13,242 bases of DNA from Lachnospiraceae bacterium (GTDB lineage: Bacteria; Bacillota; Clostridia; Lachnospirales; Lachnospiraceae), in assembly GCA_021202715.1 (NCBI GenBank), contig JAJQCL010000101.1, positions 7,151 through 20,392 of the forward strand, read 5' to 3'. A program made the position numbers and the translations under genes. Below, in pieces: positions 1 to 5,801 of the stretch. The notes under the pieces are model-generated. The model was not told the DNA's origin. It saw only the letters and a list, made by a program, of their open reading frames with translations, and did not search any database. Positions within the stretch are counted from its first letter, which is position 1. Each line of letters opens with the position of its first letter.

Positions 1-36
1 CTGTCCGGACCCGCGCGAGAGGAGGCGGCGGAATGA
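1..36 (+). CDS. 3' end of an upstream gene (partial, unidentified)
   Basis: From base 1 an open frame runs eleven codons (LSGPAREEAAE) to a TGA at 34-36. That stop overlaps the ATG of the next gene in an ATGA arrangement, which is typical of translationally coupled operon genes. Too little is present to name a product. By context, an ABC ATPase of the MacB/LolD type would be expected here, because an adaptor and a permease follow without an ATPase, but this is inference. The open frame could be chance; the ATGA overlap and the operon context are the support. Confidence 0.45.
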   Translation: MSGPAREEAAE

Positions 37-2081
37 AGAAATGGGGAAAAAGGCTCCTGGCTGTGGCGCTGGCGGCAGTTCTCATCGCCGGTCTGGCGGC
101 AGGCGGCCTGTACTGGCGGAAATCCTCCGCCGAGGCAGTGAACGTATACAGTGTGGCGGAGCTGGCCATGACGGATTACTGGGAGGATATGCAGTATACC
201 TATGGTTCAGTCACCACGGACCAGACGCAGTCGGTGTATCTCTCCTCGACGCAGACCGTGCAGGAGGTGCTCGTCACGGAGGGGCAGAGCGTCAGCAAGG
301 GCGATGTGCTGATGACCTATGACACGACGCTGTCGGAGGTAGAGGTAGAGAAGAAGGATCTGGAGATTCAGCAGCTGGAGCTGGATCTGGAAACGGCGAA
401 GAAGAACCTGGAGAAGGTGAAGACCTACAAAGCCGGGGCAGTGATCTCTGAGAAAAATCAGGTAGATCTGTCGGGGAATCTATTTGGTGTGACCGGGCGC
501 GGGGCAGAAAATGATACGGCGACCGAAGTGATCGCTGCTGACACGGATAAGAAGGGCAGCACTCAGACAGAAGCCGAAATGGGTCTTTTGTCGGCAGCGA
601 CCGCGTCTGCAGCTGAGAGCTCGGAGATCTCCGTGAACACAAAGACAATCGGCGCGCTTTCAACGTCATGGTCTGGCACGGCGGCGCTTCGTGTGCTGGC
701 GCGCAGCCTCTCCGCGCTGCAGCCCGGGGACGATGTGGGGACGGAGCCATCGGAGGAGAGCACGGAAGCGGGGACCTCCGGGGATGAAGAAACCGGCGGG
801 AACGTGTCCGGGAGTCCGGAGGAATCCTCGGAGGAGATTCCGACTACGGAGGAACCGATGACCGAAGTCCCTGCCACGGAGAACCCGACCGCGGACGTCC
901 CGACGACGGAGACTCCGACGACGGAGGCTCCCACTGCGGAGGAACCGACGACGATTGCGCCGACGACAGAGACGCCGGAGGAGACCAGCGCGGCGGAGGA
1001 CGGATATCCGGAGCTGGTGGACGGCAAGGGGAAGAAGAACAAGCCCTACATATATAACTGGGACGCAGAGTGTGTCTTCACGCAGGATTTTCTCGCGTAT
1101 CTGTGCCAGGGGAAGAAGAAAGCCTATGTGGTGCTGCAGGTGGAGGAAGGCGCGTCCTACTGGAAGCTTAGGATCACCCGAAGCGGCGGAGAATACCGTT
1201 TTGAAATGCTGGAACTCTGTGTGGACGGTGTGATCTGCGATCTGACAGAGACAGAAACTGAGGCAGAAGAGGAGTCCGGTGATGATATCTTCGGCGGTGA
1301 TTCCTACGGCGGCGATTTCTATGAGTCGGGCGGCGTCACCTATACGGCGGCCGAGATCGCGGAGATGCGCAGCAGCCTGGAGGAGCAGATCCGTGACCTG
1401 GATCTGGAGATCCGCACGGCGAAGGTGGAGCTTACGAGACTGGAAACAGAGCTCTCCGGAAGCTCGGTGGTGAGTCAGATCGACGGCGTGATTACCGCGG
1501 TGAGGGATGCCGACGAGTCCAAGGTCAACAATGAGTCCTTCATCGATGTCTCCGGCGGCGGAGGATACTATGTCACCGCCTCGGTCAGCGAACTGGAGCT
1601 GGGCGAGATCTCTCTGGGGCAGACGATGTCTCTGACCTCCATGGAATCTGGGACTGCCTGTGAGGGGAAGGTCGTGGAGATCTCCGAATATCCGGATGAG
1701 AACAGCTATTATTACGGCTCCGGCAATAACAATGTGTCCCTCTATCCCTTCACTCTGTTTATCGAAGAGGGCGCAGGTCTTCAGGAGTATGAATACATGG
1801 AGATCACCTACGGCAGCGATACGGCGGACGGCGACACCTTTTATCTGATGAATTTCATGGTGCGCACGGAGAACGGCAGCAGTTATGTCTATGTGCGGGG
1901 CGAGGACGGCACGCTGGAGAAGCGAACGGTCCGGACCGGGCGGAATCTCTGGGGCTCCTATACGGAGATCGAGAGCGGCCTGAGTCTGGAGGATGCCATT
2001 GCCTTCCCCTATGGATCGGATGTGAAGGAGGGCGCTTCCACGCAGGAGGGCTCCGTGAACGACGATCTCTACAACTATTAG
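33..2081 (+). CDS. HlyD/MacA-type efflux adaptor with a very large insert in its coiled-coil hairpin
   Basis: Predicted membrane-fusion/adaptor subunit of an ABC exporter, anchored in the membrane and acting outside it with the permease downstream. Residues 1-28 form a basic N-terminus and one membrane helix. Residues about 65-98 are the first half of the lipoyl/barrel-sandwich domain (VLVTEGQSVSKGDVLMTYD). Helix one of the hairpin is about 100-133 and helix two about 438-476 (heptad-like, charged). The second lipoyl half is at 478-506 (SQIDGVITAV) and beta-barrel/MP domains fill the C-terminal part. Between the helices lie about 300 extra residues: a low-complexity stretch, PTTE-type repeats (about 269-318), a small compact segment (about 323-404), and an acidic/glycine linker. 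The family is usually 350-550 residues, so 682 is long. The start is supported by GAGGAGGCGG ending just before the ATG. It lies 13 bases before the permease gene. Exported substrate unknown. Confidence 0.88.
   Translation: MKKWGKRLLAVALAAVLIAGLAAGGLYWRKSSAEAVNVYSVAELAMTDYWEDMQYTYGSVTTDQTQSVYLSSTQTVQEVLVTEGQSVSKGDVLMTYDTTLSEVEVEKKDLEIQQLELDLETAKKNLEKVKTYKAGAVISEKNQVDLSGNLFGVTGRGAENDTATEVIAADTDKKGSTQTEAEMGLLSAATASAAESSEISVNTKTIGALSTSWSGTAALRVLARSLSALQPGDDVGTEPSEESTEAGTSGDEETGGNVSGSPEESSEEIPTTEEPMTEVPATENPTADVPTTETPTTEAPTAEEPTTIAPTTETPEETSAAEDGYPELVDGKGKKNKPYIYNWDAECVFTQDFLAYLCQGKKKAYVVLQVEEGASYWKLRITRSGGEYRFEMLELCVDGVICDLTETETEAEEESGDDIFGGDSYGGDFYESGGVTYTAAEIAEMRSSLEEQIRDLDLEIRTAKVELTRLETELSGSSVVSQIDGVITAVRDADESKVNNESFIDVSGGGGYYVTASVSELELGEISLGQTMSLTSMESGTACEGKVVEISEYPDENSYYYGSGNNNVSLYPFTLFIEEGAGLQEYEYMEITYGSDTADGDTFYLMNFMVRTENGSSYVYVRGEDGTLEKRTVRTGRNLWGSYTEIESGLSLEDAIAFPYGSDVKEGASTQEGSVNDDLYNY
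837..986 (+). repeat. Thr/Pro/Glu tandem repeats inside the adaptor gene
   Basis: Imperfect codon repeats encode about ten copies of a five-residue unit of the form P-T-T-E-x (residues about 269-318), with variants such as PMTEV, PATEN, PTAEE and PTTIA. At DNA level the units share ACGACGGAG-like cores and CCGACGACG. Such proline/threonine stretches in Firmicutes surface proteins act as extended stalks or spacers. Here the stalk precedes a compact domain, so it probably holds that domain away from the coiled coil. Copy number may vary between strains by slippage; that is inference. Confidence 0.8.
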
Positions 2082-2094
2082 AAGGAGGCAGGCC

Positions 2095-3351
2095 ATGTTT
2101 GAAAATATTTCATTGGCATTTCAGGGAATCTGGAGCCACAAGCTGCGGTCCTGCCTGACAATGCTGGGCATCATCATCGGCATCGCCTCGATCATTTCCA
2201 TCGTTTCTACGATTAAGGGGACGAACGAGCAGATCAAGGAGAACCTCATCGGTTCCGGCAACAATGCGGTCAATGTGCAGCTCTATCAGGGAGACGATGC
2301 CTATGATCTGAGCTGGAGCTCACTGCCGGAGGGGGTGCCGGTGATCTCCGAGGAGACCAGGCAGGAGCTGGAGGATCTGGATGAGGTGGAGGTGGCCTCC
2401 CTGTACACCAGCCGCAGCTACGCGGAATATGTCTACTATCAGAATACCTCTTACAGCGGCTCGATGTACGGCATTGACAGCCACTATTTTGATGTGTACG
2501 GTTATTATGTCCAGTGGGGACGTGACTTCACGGAGGAGGATTTTGCCTCGTTCCGCAAGGTGGCGATTCTGGACCGGGACGCGGTCTCTTCGCTGTATTG
2601 GAGCGAGGAGAATCCGGTGGGGACCACGCTGGAGATCTATGGGGAACCCTTTACGGTTATCGGCATCGTCGATCAGTCTTCGAGCTTTGAGCCGGTCATT
2701 GACTCGCTGGGGGATTATTATACCTATATGAATACGACCGGCGGGCAGATCTTCCTGACCAGCGCGGCCTGGAGTATCGTTTACAACCTGGATGAGCCTC
2801 AGTCGGCGGTGCTGCGGGCTGTGGATACGGATTCCATGACCGGCGCCGGCAACAAGGCGGCGGAGATTCTGAACGCCGGCATCACGGCAAGCAGCGACGA
2901 GAACTATTCTTATAAGAGTGAGGATCTGCTGGAGCAGGCCAAACAGCTCCAGGATCTCAGTTCCTCGACGAATCAGCAGCTGATCTGGATCGCCAGCATC
3001 TCTCTGCTGGTAGGAGGTATCGGTGTCATGAACATCATGCTGGTGTCGGTCACGGAACGGACACGGGAGATTGGCTTAAAGAAAGCCATCGGCGCCAAAA
3101 AACGCCAGATCCGGGTGCAGTTTCTGACGGAGGCGGCGGTGCTGACCAGCCTGGGCGGCATTCTCGGCGTTGTAGTCGGGGTGATCATGGCCACAGCCAT
3201 CTCGCGTCTGACCTCCACACCGACCGCCATCAGTGTTCCGGCGAGCCTGGCTGCCGTGGTCTTCTCTATGGCCATCGGCATCCTCTTCGGCCTGTTCCCG
3301 GCCATGAAGGCGGCGAATCTGAACCCCATCGATGCGCTGCGGCACGAGTAG
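2095..3351 (+). CDS. MacB/FtsX-family ABC exporter permease
   Basis: Membrane subunit of an ABC exporter, 418 residues. The N-terminus has the classic MacB permease start (SHKLRSCLTMLGIIIGI, residues 14-30) leading into transmembrane helix 1 (about 20-42). A large extracytoplasmic MacB_PCD-like domain spans about 43-290 and is rich in Tyr, Ser and Asp. Three C-terminal helices follow (about 296-318, 345-370, 380-402), with the FtsX cytoplasmic motif TERTREIGLKKAIGAKKRQI at about 319-338 that contacts the ATPase, and the terminal NPIDALRHE motif. There is no fused nucleotide-binding domain, so a separate ATPase is required; none lies between this gene and the adaptor. AAGGAGG sits 6 bases before the ATG and the adaptor stop is 13 bases upstream, so the two are co-transcribed. 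An intrinsic terminator 24 bases after the stop ends the unit. Substrate unknown (family members move macrolides, peptides, lipids or bacteriocins). Confidence 0.93.
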   Translation: MFENISLAFQGIWSHKLRSCLTMLGIIIGIASIISIVSTIKGTNEQIKENLIGSGNNAVNVQLYQGDDAYDLSWSSLPEGVPVISEETRQELEDLDEVEVASLYTSRSYAEYVYYQNTSYSGSMYGIDSHYFDVYGYYVQWGRDFTEEDFASFRKVAILDRDAVSSLYWSEENPVGTTLEIYGEPFTVIGIVDQSSSFEPVIDSLGDYYTYMNTTGGQIFLTSAAWSIVYNLDEPQSAVLRAVDTDSMTGAGNKAAEILNAGITASSDENYSYKSEDLLEQAKQLQDLSSSTNQQLIWIASISLLVGGIGVMNIMLVSVTERTREIGLKKAIGAKKRQIRVQFLTEAAVLTSLGGILGVVVGVIMATAISRLTSTPTAISVPASLAAVVFSMAIGILFGLFPAMKAANLNPIDALRHE

Positions 3352-3374
3352 GGAAAATCTGTAAATGTGAGACG

Positions 3375-3421
3375 GCCTGTCGGTATGACGGAATAAAAAC
3401 CGGATACCGGCAGGCTTTTTT
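3375..3421 (+). terminator. Rho-independent terminator of the exporter operon
   Basis: Twelve-pair stem: GCCTGTCGGTAT (3375-3386) with ATACCGGCAGGC (3404-3415), one G-U pair, followed at once by six T residues (3416-3421). It starts 24 bases after the permease stop. This is a textbook intrinsic terminator separating the exporter from the B12-regulated operon. Confidence 0.93.
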
Positions 3422-3456
3422 CCATATAAAGAGTTTTCCGAACTTCCCCAAAAGCG

Positions 3457-3477
3457 TTTCCTACACAATATAGGAAA
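3457..3477. repeat. Inverted repeat, possible operator
   Basis: TTTCCTA (3457-3463) is mirrored by TAGGAAA (3471-3477) around a seven-base AT-rich centre. No T-run follows and no gene is near, so a regulator binding site is more plausible than a terminator. It lies about 9 bases upstream of a promoter-like -35 element at 3486-3491. No regulator family is recognised. Confidence 0.35.
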
Positions 3478-3485
3478 GAATTTGC

Positions 3486-3514
3486 TGGACTTTTCATTTC
3501 AAAAGGTTTATAAC
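3486..3514 (+). promoter_or_regulatory. Possible sigma-A promoter upstream of the B12 riboswitch
   Basis: A -35-like TGGACT (3486-3491, four of six matches) is separated by 17 bases from a -10-like TATAAC (3509-3514, five of six). Transcription from here would pass through the hairpin at 3552-3576 before reaching the riboswitch. The competing candidate is the perfect TATAAT at 3576-3581, which would start transcription just before the riboswitch but lacks a good -35. I cannot decide between them from sequence alone. Confidence 0.35.
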
Positions 3515-3551
3515 AATAAAGAGTTCGACAGAATAACGACAATTCTGCGAA

Positions 3552-3586
3552 AGTAAACGACATAAAGTCGTTTACTATAATTTTTT
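3552..3586. promoter_or_regulatory. Perfect inverted repeat overlapping a TATAAT -10 box
   Basis: AGTAAACGAC (3552-3561) and GTCGTTTACT (3567-3576) form a perfect ten-base inverted repeat around ATAAA. The last T begins a consensus TATAAT (3576-3581), then more T residues to 3586. Two readings fit. One is an operator covering the promoter of the riboswitch transcript, whose start would be near 3588. The other is an intrinsic terminator, since six T residues follow the stem at a short distance. The position right before the riboswitch favours the promoter/operator reading; the absence of a matching -35 hexamer weakens it. Confidence 0.5.
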
Positions 3587-3604
3587 AAATTTGCTGGTTT
3601 TGAA

Positions 3605-3780
3605 CCAGCCGCTGCAAGTTCCGCAAGGATTCATAGAGAAGCCGGTGAGAGTCCGGCACGATCCCGTCACTGTGTTAGGGAGTTTCAGGGCAGATGATAT
3701 GCCACTGGGTGTCGCCGCAAGGCAAGCCTGGGAAGGCGCTCTGAAGCGATGATCTTAAGTCAGGAGAACTGCTTGCAGTC
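3605..3780 (+). ncRNA. Cobalamin (B12) riboswitch
   Basis: Metabolite-sensing leader that binds adenosylcobalamin or a related corrinoid and lowers expression of the downstream genes. Conserved blocks appear in the right order. The P1 arm CTGCAAG (3612-3618) pairs with CTTGCAG (3772-3778). P3 is GCCGG (3641-3645) with CCGGC (3653-3657). Then come ATCCCGTCACTGT (3661-3673), GCCACTG (3701-3707), CTGGGAAGG (3728-3736), and the diagnostic B12 box AAGTCAGGAGAACTGC (3757-3772). Length, about 170 bases, is normal. It is followed by a terminator-like element (3794-3822) and about 140 bases of leader before the first transporter gene, so control is more likely by transcription attenuation than by hiding the ribosome site. 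Class identification is firm; ligand preference among corrinoids cannot be read. Confidence 0.95.
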
Positions 3781-3822
3781 GTATGTGTGATGATTCTTAC
3801 GAGGATAAGAAGCAGCTTTTTT
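3769..3822 (+). terminator. Putative riboswitch expression platform / attenuator
   Basis: CTGCTT (3769-3774) can pair with AAGCAG (3810-3815), and an inner arm CTTA (3796-3799) with TAAG (3806-3809). One C and then six T residues (3817-3822) follow. Alternatively TTCTTA (3794-3799) pairs with TAAGAA (3806-3811). The first pairing shares bases 3772-3774 with the 3' strand of riboswitch P1, so P1 and this pairing exclude each other, as expected for an expression platform. Which fold is the OFF state cannot be settled by eye. Confidence 0.6.
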
Positions 3823-3838
3823 GTGATACAAAAATGCA

Positions 3839-3852
3839 CTTCCCGCGGGAAG
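3839..3852. repeat. 14-base perfect palindrome in the operon leader
   Basis: CTTCCCGCGGGAAG is self-complementary without a spacer. It lies after the attenuator and before the first transporter gene. It is GC-rich in an otherwise AT-rich leader and could be a protein-binding site. No T-run follows it. Function unknown. Confidence 0.35.
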
Positions 3853-3960
3853 CTCTGCCCCGCATATCCCACGAAGAAGAATCGACGAATTTAAAAATCT
3901 GAGAATATAAAATCCTGAAACATTCTATGTAAAGCCAAAGAAGAGGGAGAGGAGAGATTT

Positions 3961-4899
3961 ATGAAGAAACGCGAGCTGACAAAAAGGCTTCTTCAGATCA
4001 TCATCGTGCTTTTCGGGATCAGCTTCCTGACCTTCGCACTGACGTATCTGGCTCCCGGTGATCCGGTGCGGGCCATGTATGCGGCCAGCGGGACGATTCC
4101 CAGCGAGGAGATCATGGAACAGACCCGGGAGGCGCTGGGACTGAACGAGCCTTTCCTGACGCAGTATGTGAACTGGCTCACCGACTGTCTGCACGGCGAT
4201 TTCGGGACCTCCTACGCCTTCAGCAAGCCGGTGTCCCAGCTGCTGCTGGCGCGGCTCTGGCCGACGCTGAAGCTGGCGCTGGTGTCTCTGGCGCTGATGC
4301 TGGTCGTGTCAGTGCCTCTGGGAATCCTCTCCGCCACCCATCAGGGCGGCGTGGCAGACTACCTCGTGCGCGGCCTGTCCTTCCTCGGCGTGTCACTGCC
4401 GAATTTCTGGGTGGGTCTGATGCTGATGTATATCTTCGCCGTACAGCTGGGCGTGCTGCCTGTGGTCTCGGCGGGCCAGGGGTGGAAGCAGCTGGTCCTG
4501 CCGGCTGTGACGCTGGCCTTCGCCATGGCTTCCAAATACACGCGGCAGGTGCGGACGGCCTTTCTCGAGGAGCTGAACCAGGACTATGTGGTGGGCGCCC
4601 GCTGCCGGGGCATCCGTGAGAGCGTCATTCTCTGGAGGCACGTGCTGCCCAATTCCATCCTGCCGCTGATCACCATGCTGGGTCTGTCCTTCGGCTCGCT
4701 GCTGGGCGGGACCGCCGTGGTGGAGGTCATCTTCTCCTACCCCGGACTGGGGAGCCTGGCGGTCAGCGCCATCACTTCGATGGATTACTCCCTGATTCAG
4801 GGCTACGTGCTGTGGATCGCTCTGATCTACATGGTCGTCAACCTTCTGGTGGATATTTCCTACGGTTTCCTGGATCCCCGGACGAGAGAAAAGAGGTGA
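3961..4899 (+). CDS. Dpp/Nik-type ABC importer permease, DppB/NikB subunit
   Basis: Inner membrane permease of a peptide/nickel/opine-family importer, 312 residues (family 305-340). The first helix (about 9-31) is followed by the typical LAPGDPVRAMY segment (30-40) and the ALGLNEPFLTQYVNWL motif (58-73). Next come HGDFGTSY (78-85) and helices near 103-125, 136-165, 177-195, 233-258 and 281-304. The EAA-type ATPase-contact loop is at about 203-235 (DYVVGARCRGI...HVLPN). The terminal YGFLDPRTR is standard for DppB/NikB. AGGAG lies 6 bases before the ATG. It is the first gene behind the B12 riboswitch. By fold it could carry peptides, nickel, cobalt or metal chelates; the riboswitch makes cobalt, a cobalt complex or a corrinoid the best guess. 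The substrate is inference. Confidence 0.94.
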   Translation: MKKRELTKRLLQIIIVLFGISFLTFALTYLAPGDPVRAMYAASGTIPSEEIMEQTREALGLNEPFLTQYVNWLTDCLHGDFGTSYAFSKPVSQLLLARLWPTLKLALVSLALMLVVSVPLGILSATHQGGVADYLVRGLSFLGVSLPNFWVGLMLMYIFAVQLGVLPVVSAGQGWKQLVLPAVTLAFAMASKYTRQVRTAFLEELNQDYVVGARCRGIRESVILWRHVLPNSILPLITMLGLSFGSLLGGTAVVEVIFSYPGLGSLAVSAITSMDYSLIQGYVLWIALIYMVVNLLVDISYGFLDPRTREKR

Positions 4900-4903
4900 G
4901 GAC

Positions 4904-5734
4904 ATGGCGAAGAAGATCAAGGATTTTGTGAAAAAATATCCCGGCTTTACGGTGTTCTTCCTCCTGGCTCTGTGTGTCATCGGTGTGGCGGTCTTTGCCC
5001 CCCTCATCGCGACTCATGACCCTTATGAGGCGGTTCTCGCCGACGCGGTACAGGCACCCAGCGCAGAGCACTGGTTCGGCACGGACAAGATGGGGAGGGA
5101 TCTGTTCTCACGGGTCATCTACGGCGCCCGGACCTCTCTGAGCGCGTCCCTGACGCTGGTATGTATCATCATGGTCGTGGGAACCTTTCTGGGGATCGTT
5201 GCTGGATATTTCGGCGGAGTGGTAGATGCGGTCATCATGCGCATTTCCGATATGATGATCTCCTTCCCGGGCATGGTGCTGGCCATCGCGGTGGCCGGAA
5301 TCCTGGGGGCGAACATCAAGAACGCCATCATTGCTCTGGCCATCGTCAGCTGGACGAAATACGCGCGTCTGGCCCGCAGCCTGGTCATCAAGATCCGGCA
5401 CCGGGACTACATCGCGGCGGCCCGCGTGACGGGCTCGCGGACGTCCTACATATTGTATAAATATATGCTTCCGAATGTTCTTCCCACGATCCTGATCACC
5501 GGATTTACGGACATCGGCAGTATGATGCTGGAGATTGCGGGACTCTCTTTCCTGGGGTTTGGCGCCCAGTCTCCGACGGCAGAGTGGGGCCTGATGCTCA
5601 ACGAGGGACGCGCCTACATGACGGCGGCTCCCTGGCTGATGGTCTTCCCCGGTCTTGCCATTTTCATCACGGTCGTGGTATTTAACCTGCTGGGCGACAG
5701 CCTGCGGGATGTGCTGGATCCCCGGCATGAATAG
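4904..5734 (+). CDS. Dpp/Nik-type ABC importer permease, DppC/NikC subunit
   Basis: Partner permease of the preceding gene, 276 residues. Features in order: basic N-terminus; helix at about 14-36; HWFGTDKMGRDLFSR (56-70), a hallmark of DppC/OppC/NikC; helices near 80-104 and 110-136; the EAA loop at about 154-191 (RDYIAAARVTGS...MLPN); LSFLGFG (214-220); last helix near 245-264; and GDSLRDVLDPR (264-274) at the end. Only 4 bases separate it from the stop of the DppB-like gene, and AGGTGAGG precedes the ATG, so the two are translated together. The length is close to NikC (about 277) and shorter than OppC (about 300), a mild hint towards the metal-type branch and not proof. Confidence 0.94.
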   Translation: MAKKIKDFVKKYPGFTVFFLLALCVIGVAVFAPLIATHDPYEAVLADAVQAPSAEHWFGTDKMGRDLFSRVIYGARTSLSASLTLVCIIMVVGTFLGIVAGYFGGVVDAVIMRISDMMISFPGMVLAIAVAGILGANIKNAIIALAIVSWTKYARLARSLVIKIRHRDYIAAARVTGSRTSYILYKYMLPNVLPTILITGFTDIGSMMLEIAGLSFLGFGAQSPTAEWGLMLNEGRAYMTAAPWLMVFPGLAIFITVVVFNLLGDSLRDVLDPRHE

Positions 5735-5801
5735 GCAGCGGATATACAGTGAACGGATATGCCCGTTTTCAGGGCATTCTTATATGAAAGGAAGGAAACG
5801 G

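Noticed and set aside
666..2096. Long open frame on the minus strand opposite the adaptor gene
   Set aside because: It mirrors GC-rich codon structure of the real gene; the product is rich in Arg/His/Leu without domains, and the plus-strand protein has clear family features.
3882..3911. Second promoter after the riboswitch: TCGACG, 18 bases, TATAAA
   Set aside because: The -35 match is poor and a promoter here would bypass the riboswitch. The region is simply AT-rich.
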